Origin: a virus
DNA length: 41,619 nt
IMG/VR virus record: IMGVR_UViG_3300030419_004698
Coordinates: 1-41,619 of that record
Reading direction: 5' to 3' (one strand)
In this document: positions 28,730 to 38,237 of the stretch, piece by piece
How positions within the stretch are numbered: position 1 is the stretch's first letter
How the letters are laid out: each line of letters opens with the position of its first letter
The notes under the pieces: model-generated
Database searches by the model: none
What the model was told of the DNA's origin: nothing
Seen by the model: only the letters and a program-made list of their open reading frames with translations
Position numbers and translations under genes: made by a program

Positions 28730-31700
28730 TACTGTCCTACAAAAAGCCTGTCGATGTATTCCTGAATATTATTCAGGTCTACGACTCCCGTCTGTCCTGC
28801 GTCACGCTGATCTTTCCTGATCTGTTCGACCATTCCTACAACAATAGGATTCATAGGACTTGTGATCGATCCCCTCTTGAGAAGTACCGCTTCTAGATGA
28901 GGATTTCTCATCCTGATATATTCCTTCTGCTTGCGTGCTTCTTTCTCGAGTCCCTTGATTATTTTTTTGTGCTTGCCATTTTTTTTGTAATCGGCTTTGT
29001 TTGTGGACTTGAGGTACTCTTTGTATTCATCCTCAACGCCGTGAACCTTTGCTATCCTCATCGTTACGTCCCAGTATTCACGCATTATCTGAACGTCATT
29101 GTCGTACTCTTCAATGGCAGCCCTTACCCTCGGGTCCTCGTATCTTTCACCCCTGAATGTGCCAAGCCCTCTTCCGGTAATGTATTCACCGAATTCAGGG
29201 TTTTCCTTGTTGGCAGCAGCAATGATTTCCTCGCGTTCCTCTTCAAAACTGTCGAAGTCCATGTATCCGCTTTTCTCGTCAATATCAAGCTCGAGGTTAA
29301 AGTATTTCTGCGCCCAGTAATCAGCCCGATTCACATCGTCCGGATCGCCTGCTATTTCGGCAAGTGTCTCCTTGTTCTCGTCTTCAAATAATTCATACTC
29401 CTGCGCCCGTTGACGTTTCAAGTTTTTTATTGCTGTACCGACATCTTCAGGTGACGCACCGCTGTTGAGCTTGGATATCAGATCCTGTTCAAATTCAACA
29501 AATCTATTGCTCAACCGTTCAAAGGCAAGCCCGAGATCGTCTTTCTTCTTGGCCTTGAGCCTGTCAATATATTCAACCATTCGAGGATCTTTTTTAATGA
29601 TATCGAGTTCACCTTCAGAGAGATTATCGGGGTCCCATCCAGCCTCATCACCAACTCTCGCGGTCGGGCTTTTTACACCCGCGGCAATCTTTTCACCTGT
29701 GATTTCCTGAAGAAGATCATTCCATGAGAGGGGAGCTGACTTAGTTCCCCAAATCTCACCTGCCGCAAGTGAGATTGCACCACCGATATCTCCCTCGGCG
29801 ACCCTTTCCCCAGCCTGTGGTATTTCGTCTGCGGCAAAGGGAATATGCTGTTCAAGAAAATAACCTGCCCGTTTCAACAGATCGTCTCCGGGAAGCCATT
29901 CGGGATCATTCGGCGCCCATCCTGCTTTGGTTTCCTCTCCTTCAAATGTTTCACCTGTACGCCAATCCCATCCAAGTGCTATCGGACCTGACGCGACTCC
30001 CCTGAAAGCATCAAGGGGAAGTTGCCCCTGCGGCGGGCCTGCCATTAACGTAACCATCATTCTCAGCATTGAATCGTATGGACCGAAAATACTGTAGTCC
30101 CTGCCCTTAAACCTTATCCGCATAAAGTTTGAGTTATAGTTCCACCTACCTTGCTTATCTTTGACCATTACCCTGAAATCGGTTTCGTTACCAAGCGCCC
30201 AGTTAGCACCAACCGTTAGAAGAGTTCCCTGCGATATCATTCTGAGCATTGAACGACGGGCAATTCGTTCCTGTATAGAAGTTTCCATAATCTTTCCCTG
30301 ACCACCCATCATGGCTCTTCGCGCTCTCCCGCCACCCGGAACAATATCGGCAACTGCGCCAATCGGGTCCTTTACCGTACCCTTGGCAGCCCGTCCCATG
30401 CTCTCAAGTCTTGCCTGAAAAAAGCGTGGGGCAAAAAGCAAAAAATCACCAAGGTTTCCCCCGAACTTTTTGCTTCCGTGTCCGGTGGCTGAATTAACTG
30501 CATCACCTATCTCGCGGCCAAGATCCGTACCTTTTATTTCATCCAGCGTGCGACCTTCCGCTAAAAGTTCCTGAACTATATCGTCGGCCCATTCGATTCT
30601 CATCCTCACACCAAGAACACCAAAGGCCCTGTTCGCCTGTTTGATTCCAGGTATCATTCCGATAGTTTTTTGAGCGCCGATAGTGAACTCGTTGTCAATT
30701 TCAATATTGACCCCAAGAGCGCCAAGCTCATCACTTGTAAGTCGTCCGTTAATTCTTGCCTTTTTATTGAAATCACTCAGAAAACTACCGAGAAGTTTAT
30801 CTCCTTTACGAAAGTCAGAAACTTCCAATTCTCTTTTCAAAAGACTATCTGATTCTTTAAGTTTTACATTAGGTAGCCCCCATGCCCGAAAATGCCAGAT
30901 AAATGCTTTAGTGGCCATTACCGGATTGTCATGAAGTCTCAGCAGTCCCTGAATCATCATTGCACTATCGTCAAGAGTTGCCCTGAGAGATCTATATTGA
31001 CTAGCGTGCCACTGATAAATATTAGGGAAGATTGCCCCTGCGCCAGTAGTTGGTTTTTCCGACTCGATTACTTTGTTAATGGTACGGGCAAGTTCTGCCG
31101 GAAAAGATGTTCCGCTCAACTGGGGTAAATTACTGTCGATATAGGAATAACCTCTTGGAGGTTCCTCGGCAAGAGCTTTTACATAACTAAGCTCACCTTT
31201 CAACAACTGGTATTCATCCTTTAGCCCTTTCAATGCGTCCTGTGAATCATAAAGGTTGATCAGAGACCTGATGGCGTTATCATCCATCGTGGCAGCGTCA
31301 CCGTGCGCTTTCTTGATCTGACCTTTTATTCTGTTTATATCTCGCTGTTCGACCTTATCGAGAAGTTTTATGACTCTTGCCTCTTCTTTCTCAAAAGCCC
31401 TGTAAGCATCATCCAAACGCTCCTCGGTTCTTTTCACCTTTAGCAAGGCTCGTTCCTCGTTAATCATGTCACGGCGAGCCTGTATCGCCATTTTGTCCAT
31501 ACCGGCAAGACGGTCTGCCTCGTCTGCCATATCCTGGACCCTGTCCTCAAGGTTGATCTGGTCATCGGTGACCTTATCAACTCTTTCTCTCAGGCTTTCC
31601 GTTCTACGAACCATCTTGTCGTAAACCTCACCGATGCCACCTGCTCTTTCGTATGCGGCGGGATCTGACTCTACAGCACGAGCGAGGTTTCCAAGATCAT

Positions 31701-33675
31701 CTATATCTTTCTGAAGTTTATCGGTAAGGCGGGTCCACTTTTTATCGCTGGTGCGTACCTTTGCTTTACCGCGTTTTAGCTTTTCGTTATTTCTGAGAAT
31801 CTTTCTTACAAGTTCTCTGCCCTCGGTGACTGCCTGCCCTGCAAGAAGTCGGGCCTCCTTTAGGTCTGCCGCGCTGTATTTTCCTGCGACGGCATCCTGT
31901 CTACCCTTGGCTCTTTGAGTGCGTTCCATTGCCTCCGCACCAGCACGCGTTGTTCTGCCGCGGACTCTTTCCATTTCGGCAGCACCTTTCTCAGCGGCTC
32001 TTTCCGCCCGTCTTGCAGCCCTGTCTGCGACCTGTCTGAGAGTCGTGGACCGTACCATTCTGCCCAGAACAGTATTTTTCTTTGAAAGAATTTTCTTTGC
32101 GAGCTTATCGCTTTTCAAGACAATAGGATTGGTTGCAAGGCGACTCGCTTTGGTGGATCTAATAAGATTGCCGTCAAGATCTCTTGCTTCCTTGAGAACC
32201 TTTGCCATGAAAGTATTCCCAACATCAACCCCTGACTTTCTTACATAGGCTTCAACCGCATTTCTGAAACTGTCGTATTTAAATCCTTTTAATATACCTT
32301 CAGACTGACTTGAGAATTTCGCGGTCTTCTTGTGAGTTGCTCCACCTCTTCCAATCCCGGCCTGTGCTGTTTCTTCAATAAATTCACTTTCGGCTCCTCC
32401 TCTTGGAATATAGAACCCACCTTCAGTGATGTCATGTCTGGTACTGAGATCGACCTCAAGTTCGTTGAGGGTATCCTCTATTGGCTTGAGTCTTCTCCTT
32501 ACTTCCTGAAGAGCCGTATGTTGTTCATTGGTCAGAAATTTGCTGTAAGCGGGATAATTTGCCGCAACGTCTGCTATCGTAGGGGGCAATTTCATCCCCT
32601 TAACAGGAGGCAGATTGGGAATAGTTCCGTTATCTGCAATTTGAAAAGCGTCATCAATAAGGTAATCGACTTCAGACGAAATCGATGCAGCAACATTTTC
32701 CCCACTGTCAATTGCTCTTGCCCTTGCGTCTATGGCATTGTCAACCAAATCGTCGTAGACAGAGTTTGTTCCTCCAACCATTTCGATAAGATTGGTTAAA
32801 AGGCTTTCTTTTTTTGTGATGTTTACCTTTACATCTTTGACATTAAAAATGTTCGATTCGGGTGCCTTGATTGTCTGGACCACATCGGGAACTGCACCAG
32901 GTACATCATCTCCACCGCTTCTGCGAAACAACTTTCCACCAACCCAGCTAATTCCATCTGGCACGGCCTTGAATCCCCAGCCAAGCGTCTTACCAGTCAC
33001 ATGCCCGAGCGCACCTTCAAACCCTATAGCAGGAAGAGTCATTTCATAAGCTATCGACTCTGCGGTCCTCATCTTTCCCCTTTCAAAACTTTGGTTCCAG
33101 AGATCCTGACGTTCAAAGTAATCAAGATCTCTTCCAAGTTCATTTCTTTTTTTGGCCAACTGGTTAAGAAAAAACTGCTCGTCTTCTTTATCCAAACCAA
33201 ACAGTCTCTGTGAAATTTGCTCTCTACCGTAGGTTGCACCTTTCCCATACTGTTCTGCGGCCGAAAAAGCTGTAGCCGTAAATGCACCGGGAGGTGTCGC
33301 CATTAGGAAATTTTTTACCGTCTGACGTTCTTTTTTCAGATAGTCCATAAATTCCGGCGTAGGCTGGTACTTCAATCTTCCGTCGGTATGACGAATGAGT
33401 GATGGATCGGCCTTTTCTAGTGCAATCAGTTCCTCGGTTGTCGGGTTTCTGTGTTCAAAACGTGCCATGTATCCCGGATCTGTGACCCTTTCAGGTATCA
33501 GTCCGAAGACAGGGCCTCCGACATCGGTAAGCCAGTTTGATTTTTTGGGCGCGGGGTTTTCAAAATCCTCCGGAAGCTGCGGGAATACGGGTCCCGCAGG
33601 GACTGTTTCGGATTCCTCTCCCTCTGCAAGATTGGGATTTTGCCTGAGCCATGCTTCTGCTGTGTGATGTGACAT
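28729..33675 (-). CDS. Very large internal virion / ejection protein (1648 aa)
   Basis: ATG 33675 in a TAATG overlap with the 859-aa gene. Regions: N-terminal polar part (1-300), an acidic region with an ISSEVDYLIDDAFQIADNG helix, a very basic/acidic coiled coil (about 540-830; RAARRAERAAEKGAAEME, DMADEADRLAGMDKMAI), then a mixed, partly hydrophobic domain (about 900-1260; FGVLGVRMRIEWADDIV, LLFAPRFFQARLESM, GTLLTVGANWALG) and a charged helical C-terminus. No transglycosylase or protease motif recognised. Size and location between portal and scaffold fit the large internal proteins that short-tailed phages eject. Confidence 0.65.
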   Translation of the reverse strand: MSHHTAEAWLRQNPNLAEGEESETVPAGPVFPQLPEDFENPAPKKSNWLTDVGGPVFGLIPERVTDPGYMARFEHRNPTTEELIALEKADPSLIRHTDGRLKYQPTPEFMDYLKKERQTVKNFLMATPPGAFTATAFSAAEQYGKGATYGREQISQRLFGLDKEDEQFFLNQLAKKRNELGRDLDYFERQDLWNQSFERGKMRTAESIAYEMTLPAIGFEGALGHVTGKTLGWGFKAVPDGISWVGGKLFRRSGGDDVPGAVPDVVQTIKAPESNIFNVKDVKVNITKKESLLTNLIEMVGGTNSVYDDLVDNAIDARARAIDSGENVAASISSEVDYLIDDAFQIADNGTIPNLPPVKGMKLPPTIADVAANYPAYSKFLTNEQHTALQEVRRRLKPIEDTLNELEVDLSTRHDITEGGFYIPRGGAESEFIEETAQAGIGRGGATHKKTAKFSSQSEGILKGFKYDSFRNAVEAYVRKSGVDVGNTFMAKVLKEARDLDGNLIRSTKASRLATNPIVLKSDKLAKKILSKKNTVLGRMVRSTTLRQVADRAARRAERAAEKGAAEMERVRGRTTRAGAEAMERTQRAKGRQDAVAGKYSAADLKEARLLAGQAVTEGRELVRKILRNNEKLKRGKAKVRTSDKKWTRLTDKLQKDIDDLGNLARAVESDPAAYERAGGIGEVYDKMVRRTESLRERVDKVTDDQINLEDRVQDMADEADRLAGMDKMAIQARRDMINEERALLKVKRTEERLDDAYRAFEKEEARVIKLLDKVEQRDINRIKGQIKKAHGDAATMDDNAIRSLINLYDSQDALKGLKDEYQLLKGELSYVKALAEEPPRGYSYIDSNLPQLSGTSFPAELARTINKVIESEKPTTGAGAIFPNIYQWHASQYRSLRATLDDSAMMIQGLLRLHDNPVMATKAFIWHFRAWGLPNVKLKESDSLLKRELEVSDFRKGDKLLGSFLSDFNKKARINGRLTSDELGALGVNIEIDNEFTIGAQKTIGMIPGIKQANRAFGVLGVRMRIEWADDIVQELLAEGRTLDEIKGTDLGREIGDAVNSATGHGSKKFGGNLGDFLLFAPRFFQARLESMGRAAKGTVKDPIGAVADIVPGGGRARRAMMGGQGKIMETSIQERIARRSMLRMISQGTLLTVGANWALGNETDFRVMVKDKQGRWNYNSNFMRIRFKGRDYSIFGPYDSMLRMMVTLMAGPPQGQLPLDAFRGVASGPIALGWDWRTGETFEGEETKAGWAPNDPEWLPGDDLLKRAGYFLEQHIPFAADEIPQAGERVAEGDIGGAISLAAGEIWGTKSAPLSWNDLLQEITGEKIAAGVKSPTARVGDEAGWDPDNLSEGELDIIKKDPRMVEYIDRLKAKKKDDLGLAFERLSNRFVEFEQDLISKLNSGASPEDVGTAIKNLKRQRAQEYELFEDENKETLAEIAGDPDDVNRADYWAQKYFNLELDIDEKSGYMDFDSFEEEREEIIAAANKENPEFGEYITGRGLGTFRGERYEDPRVRAAIEEYDNDVQIMREYWDVTMRIAKVHGVEDEYKEYLKSTNKADYKKNGKHKKIIKGLEKEARKQKEYIRMRNPHLEAVLLKRGSITSPMNPIVVGMVEQIRKDQRDAGQTGVVDLNNIQEYIDRLFVGQ

Positions 33676-36254
33676 TATGCTCTGCCTCTGGTAATTATCG
33701 TTCTACCTCTGGTTCCGGTTCCGCTTCTCAGTCTTCTTCTTCTTTCAGATTCAAGTCGTCTTTCCTCAGCGGTTTGCCTTGCAACGTCGGCTTCCTTTTC
33801 TCTTTCAATTCTTTCCTGCTCAAGCCTGAAGAAAGGACTTTGCTCAAAGCGTTTTTCAAATCCCGGAAGTTTTGATTCAAAGAACTGCTGTGAAGTCTGT
33901 GCCGGTGTTGTGGCAGCTTGGACCATAAGTTGTTTATGCCCGCCGCCGGTCATGAATTCTTTATCTACTACTCTTGAAGCCTCTGATTCCCGTCTTTCTT
34001 CCTGTAATTGCGCTCGGGCCGCATCATAGGCTGCCTCGGCTGCTGCCACTGCCCTTTGATCCGTGCCAGCCTTGGCAAGTTGAGCCTGAAAAACTCTCTC
34101 AGCCTCAGCCTCTTTTTGTTCAAATCCTGTTATCCATTCGTCATAACCCAGATCAAACTGATCACTGATTGCCGCTGAATCCACCTGCGGAACCGAGACA
34201 TCCCTGTAGGCCTGTTCAAATCCGGGAAGTTTAATTTGATCACTCAGCCACTTTGTAAATTCAGGCCTGTCTAATGCCATTTCCTGTAACTGTGGGATGA
34301 TTGGTGTCAGGTCGAAATCTTTCGGCTGTGGTGCGGACGGCGCACCCCATGAAGGCATGGCTGGAATGTCGTAATCCTTGCCGTCCCACGTAAAACTTGT
34401 CGGGGCCGGTGGAGGTCCTGTCGGATCAATCTGTGCTTTATAACCTTTTTCACTTTGCTGATAAACGGGAAGTGATTCAAAATATCCTTCGTAAAGATCG
34501 TTGATTGCCGAACTGCCCTCGACGTCGGTCAGTCCAGCCTTAGCCGACAGTCCCGGAACAACATTATTTTTAAAGTAGGCAATAAATTTGGGATCTGTAT
34601 CCGCATCGATAATCCCTTTTTCAATTGCCATTGCCATTAATCGGGCCTGACGATTACTATCGTCAGAAAATTCAAGGCCTGCAACGGCTGCATCGAGGTC
34701 ACCCTCAATCAAAGCCAGAGCGTCTTCGGGACTGTTATTTGCAAAAATGTCACGATACCTTTGCCATTCCATATCTGAGACTCTTTTATTATCGACAGGC
34801 TGATTATTGATCCACAGAGACCTGTCTTTAAACAGAGCCGTTTTAAGGTCCTTATCAAGAGCCGAATTGTTATCTGCGTATGCAGAGCGGCGAGAAACTT
34901 CAGTTTGCTGCTTTGTGAATTCATCGTATGGACTCATGCCTGTTTCGGGGTTAAAGGCCATGAACCCTTTAACGATATTAAAAGCAGCGTTTGTAAACCA
35001 CTGCTCGGGAGTCATATTGGTCTGATGCGCCTCATCTTTACCGGCAGGTGTAATTTCTCCGTTTTTAATAAAACTATTTTTAAAATTCTTGATCTGATCC
35101 CTGATCAGCCGGTTCGTTTCTCCGTGTCCGCTTTTCTCATATTTATTAAAGGGTTCATTAGTATTGGGATCTAAATAAGTGCTGGGGTTTTCAACTCCCC
35201 CCGCATCACCGATCCATCCAAAGACAGTGTCGTTGAGGTATTCGGCATCGGAATCAAACTTTTCAATATCGACAGGTGTTTGTTCAAAAAGAATTTCCGG
35301 TACCCCAAAAAAGGCAGGACCTTCTTTTTCTGCTTCGCCGGAAAGAAACTGCCCGAAGTCGCCTTTGTTCGTTCTTGTCCCGTCGAAATAATCAAGGAAA
35401 TAATCACCGGTTACCTGGTTATATACAGAATCAAAAGCGTTTTCGATATTCTGTCTGTGGCGTAAAAGATCGGTGACAGCAGCGTATTCAAGGCTTGATT
35501 CGTCTTCGTATTCAAGTGTCGAAAAATATTCCAGCCGGTCTTCAAGATCCTTCATTTTCTTTGTGCCAAGAAGGGTTATGACCAGAGGCTCGGAAATGTT
35601 TCCGTTTTTAGCTCCCTGCAAAAGAACCGGTTCCATCATGTGTTCAACGAGAGGCATAGTAGGGTCCACCCTGAGCTGATTGCCTTTCGCGTTCAGAACC
35701 CTGTTCAGAATATTCTTTGATACGCTGTCTGTTGCCTGATCAAAAATATTCGCTTCAAAAACGAGTTTTCCTGCCTCTTCGTCAACCGAAACACCAAGGT
35801 ACATATTTTTAAGAACGTCATTTTTCGTTGCTTCCCTGAGAGTCAGCCCGCTTTCCATGAGCATATCGCCGTTGAGCGTTGTTGAATTTTCGATCTGGGA
35901 AATGACCTGATCGGTCGTTTGATCTATCAGAAGCCTCACCGTCCCATCATCAAACTGGCGTGGCTTTGTTATCAGACCCGCACGTTTCATGCCTGCCTTC
36001 TCGGCCTCATCCTCTATCCACAATCCCTGTTCTTTCATTTTTTCGATTGCTTCAGGGTCTTTCACCTGATCCATACCGAAATCAATAGCGTCGTCTTCCT
36101 CAAGTTCCTCTTCGCCGATCTCTGCCTTAACGTGTGCCATGTTGGCGAAATTCAATATTTCGAGGATTTCCTTAACGCGTCTTGCTTCTATCCTATCGGG
36201 ACTAGCTGTGTAAACAGGAGCCTCAAATTGCAATTCGGGTATTTCAGGTGGCAT
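33675..36254 (-). CDS. Large internal virion protein (859 aa)
   Basis: ATG 36254, with AGGAGACCCTA and overlapping the upstream stop. Acidic, mostly helical N-terminal two thirds; a Pro-rich linker (about 615-655; PTGPPPAPTSFTWDGKDYDI); then a coiled-coil C-terminus (QKEAEAERVFQAQLAKAG, LEQERIEREKEADVARQ) ending in an Arg/Gly tail (RRRRLRSGTGTRGRT). No enzyme motif seen. Together with the 1648-aa neighbour it probably forms the internal core or ejection channel. Confidence 0.6.
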   Translation of the reverse strand: MPPEIPELQFEAPVYTASPDRIEARRVKEILEILNFANMAHVKAEIGEEELEEDDAIDFGMDQVKDPEAIEKMKEQGLWIEDEAEKAGMKRAGLITKPRQFDDGTVRLLIDQTTDQVISQIENSTTLNGDMLMESGLTLREATKNDVLKNMYLGVSVDEEAGKLVFEANIFDQATDSVSKNILNRVLNAKGNQLRVDPTMPLVEHMMEPVLLQGAKNGNISEPLVITLLGTKKMKDLEDRLEYFSTLEYEDESSLEYAAVTDLLRHRQNIENAFDSVYNQVTGDYFLDYFDGTRTNKGDFGQFLSGEAEKEGPAFFGVPEILFEQTPVDIEKFDSDAEYLNDTVFGWIGDAGGVENPSTYLDPNTNEPFNKYEKSGHGETNRLIRDQIKNFKNSFIKNGEITPAGKDEAHQTNMTPEQWFTNAAFNIVKGFMAFNPETGMSPYDEFTKQQTEVSRRSAYADNNSALDKDLKTALFKDRSLWINNQPVDNKRVSDMEWQRYRDIFANNSPEDALALIEGDLDAAVAGLEFSDDSNRQARLMAMAIEKGIIDADTDPKFIAYFKNNVVPGLSAKAGLTDVEGSSAINDLYEGYFESLPVYQQSEKGYKAQIDPTGPPPAPTSFTWDGKDYDIPAMPSWGAPSAPQPKDFDLTPIIPQLQEMALDRPEFTKWLSDQIKLPGFEQAYRDVSVPQVDSAAISDQFDLGYDEWITGFEQKEAEAERVFQAQLAKAGTDQRAVAAAEAAYDAARAQLQEERRESEASRVVDKEFMTGGGHKQLMVQAATTPAQTSQQFFESKLPGFEKRFEQSPFFRLEQERIEREKEADVARQTAEERRLESERRRRLRSGTGTRGRTIITRGRA

Positions 36255-36442
36255 TAGGGTCTCCTGAATTCATCGATCGAAAGATTGTTTTTAGCAAGCA
36301 TTTTTTCAAGAAGCGCCTGACTTTCACCGGCAGGAGAAATTCTCGGAGTCCGGTTTTCTTTTTTGGCCGATTCCTTAACCAAAAGTTTATATTCATCTAT
36401 AACGCTTGTAATAGCTTCTGTGACTGGGTTTTTACTGGGCAA
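36254..36442 (-). CDS. Small hypothetical protein (62 aa), TTG start
   Basis: Starts at TTG 36442, eight bases after GAGGA, and overlaps the portal gene's 3' end by 11 bases. Helical (EAITSVIDEYKLLVKESAKK) with a Lys/Arg-rich middle. The unusual start relies on the SD and operon packing. Function unknown, probably an assembly factor. Confidence 0.55.
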   Translation of the reverse strand: MPSKNPVTEAITSVIDEYKLLVKESAKKENRTPRISPAGESQALLEKMLAKNNLSIDEFRRP

Positions 36443-38228
36443 GGTTAATCCTCGGTGGTGTTACTGTGTCAGGTGTAAGCGGAGTATTTAAATCAGGCAT
36501 AGCTGGAGCGGGTCCACCTGGCATCTGAGGCTGCATACCCTGTTGACGCTGTGCGATTTCGCTCATGGCAGTTTCCTGATTTTCTTCGTCAACGAGTCCC
36601 ATCTGCTGTGCGATGGTCTGTTCGATTCTTTCCCTGACCGATGGTAGTTGCCTGATACCTTCTTCAATCAGTCTCTGTCTTATCTCGGTTCCGTTTTCGT
36701 ATCCTGCGGCCTCGTAATATGTCTGCGGATCGATCAGGCCCGCACCGTATTCGCTCATTGCGACCTGTCTGTTCTGCATCTCCATGACTGGTTCAGAGTG
36801 AGGGAATGCGACCTGAACGCCGTAGACGCTGTGGACCTGTGACTTCCTTAGAAGTTTCCCGTTGGCACCGATTCCGCCTGAGAGTTCGGATACGTTATCG
36901 ACGAGCTGGAGAATTCTTCCCGCGACTATCGATGCCATGTGTTCTCTCTGCATGGCGAGTCCTGCGAATATCCTCATACCCGCGGTATTTAAAATTGCCT
37001 GCTGGCCGACGGTTGTAACGCCTGACTGCCTCTGGCCTGCGAGCGCCGATGAATACGTCCCGAGTTCGAGCGTATTATCGGTACCCATTCTCACGTTCTG
37101 CATCCAGCCAGGAATGTCTCCCGTGTTCATGACCCAGTAGTCCTGCGGGTCTCCTTCTAGGATTCCCTCGTTCTGGATTGCCTGAGCGAGAGTCATCGGA
37201 TCGCGTGACGTTCCCATCGGTGCGAAGGCAGTCCTTAAAAGCATCTGGTGAGATGCCGAAATTTCCTGCGTTCTTTTCCTGATGGTCTCTTTATTGGGAG
37301 TTAAGATCCCCTGTGCAAAGTTATAGGGATCTCCGCCCGCATCTGCGATATCCATTCCTGAAAGTCCTGCGAAAGCGTGTACAAAAGGAACAAATCCCCA
37401 CGTATTTCTCTCCATGTAGATGGGAGTTGCGGCTTTCGAGCTTGGCGAACCGTAAGTTGGTGCGGGATTAGCGAGCATTTTAACGTGCCAGTACGGAGTC
37501 CAGTAGTCCCAGACCTCGATTTCATCCCACGGGTCCTTATCACCCATGTCAAAAATCTCTGCGTACTTTCTTCTCTGCGTTCTTTTCTTCATAACCGACT
37601 GTTCATGAAGGTCCTGCGCTGTCATCTTCGATGCCTTGATGGCGATCTGCGGAATTTTCTCCGTAGGATTCATCAGAACTGTCGAAGGGTGGGGGACTCT
37701 TATGCGAATCGGGTTAAACTCCCTGCTTTGAGCGCGGTAAATTGCATTTTCCTGCTCGTAAGCATCGTCATCGGGAAAGTTTTCACGCTTCGGCGGGGAC
37801 GGTTTCTCTGATAATCCGGTCAAAACGGGGGCTTCAATGACTCCGTAGCCGTGGGCCACAAGGTATTGTGCGACCATTTTCCACGGAAGGTTGGGTTCAT
37901 GCAGTGCGGCGTTCTCCATTACGGCTTTTAGGCCGTGTTCGAGTGCGGTTGCATCGAGTTTGTGCTGCTCAGTGTCGCCGACAGGCTCCCTGTGGATTCT
38001 CGGTGAGAAGCTCATGAGAGTTGCGACGGCGTGATCGACCAGGTGCGTCGGCGTCGAGTCGTAAAATACGGGCCTTCCCTGGTAATTTGCGTTCCATACG
38101 CGGAATTTCCTCTGGTAATACGCATCGTTATCGCGGAATTCCTCGTGCGCCCTTGACCATAGTTCGGTCATCTTTGAATGAAATCGTGTTATCTGTTCTG
38201 CTTCGGGCCTTTCCCTTAAATCAGCCAT
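36432..38228 (-). CDS. Portal protein (598 aa)
   Basis: ATG 38228 with AGGAAATATTT, ten bases after the terminase stop. About 600 residues, as expected for a podovirus-type portal. The N-terminal ring domain (ELWSRAHEEFRDNDAYYQRK, TPTHLVDHAVATLMSFSP), the wing (EIEVWDYWTPYWHVKMLA), the long helical segment (GQRQSGVTTVGQQAILN) and a Gln/Pro-rich C-terminal tail are visible. It forms the dodecameric vertex through which DNA is packaged and to which TerL docks. Confidence 0.85.
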   Translation of the reverse strand: MADLRERPEAEQITRFHSKMTELWSRAHEEFRDNDAYYQRKFRVWNANYQGRPVFYDSTPTHLVDHAVATLMSFSPRIHREPVGDTEQHKLDATALEHGLKAVMENAALHEPNLPWKMVAQYLVAHGYGVIEAPVLTGLSEKPSPPKRENFPDDDAYEQENAIYRAQSREFNPIRIRVPHPSTVLMNPTEKIPQIAIKASKMTAQDLHEQSVMKKRTQRRKYAEIFDMGDKDPWDEIEVWDYWTPYWHVKMLANPAPTYGSPSSKAATPIYMERNTWGFVPFVHAFAGLSGMDIADAGGDPYNFAQGILTPNKETIRKRTQEISASHQMLLRTAFAPMGTSRDPMTLAQAIQNEGILEGDPQDYWVMNTGDIPGWMQNVRMGTDNTLELGTYSSALAGQRQSGVTTVGQQAILNTAGMRIFAGLAMQREHMASIVAGRILQLVDNVSELSGGIGANGKLLRKSQVHSVYGVQVAFPHSEPVMEMQNRQVAMSEYGAGLIDPQTYYEAAGYENGTEIRQRLIEEGIRQLPSVRERIEQTIAQQMGLVDEENQETAMSEIAQRQQGMQPQMPGGPAPAMPDLNTPLTPDTVTPPRINLAQ

Positions 38229-38237
38229 AAATATTTC

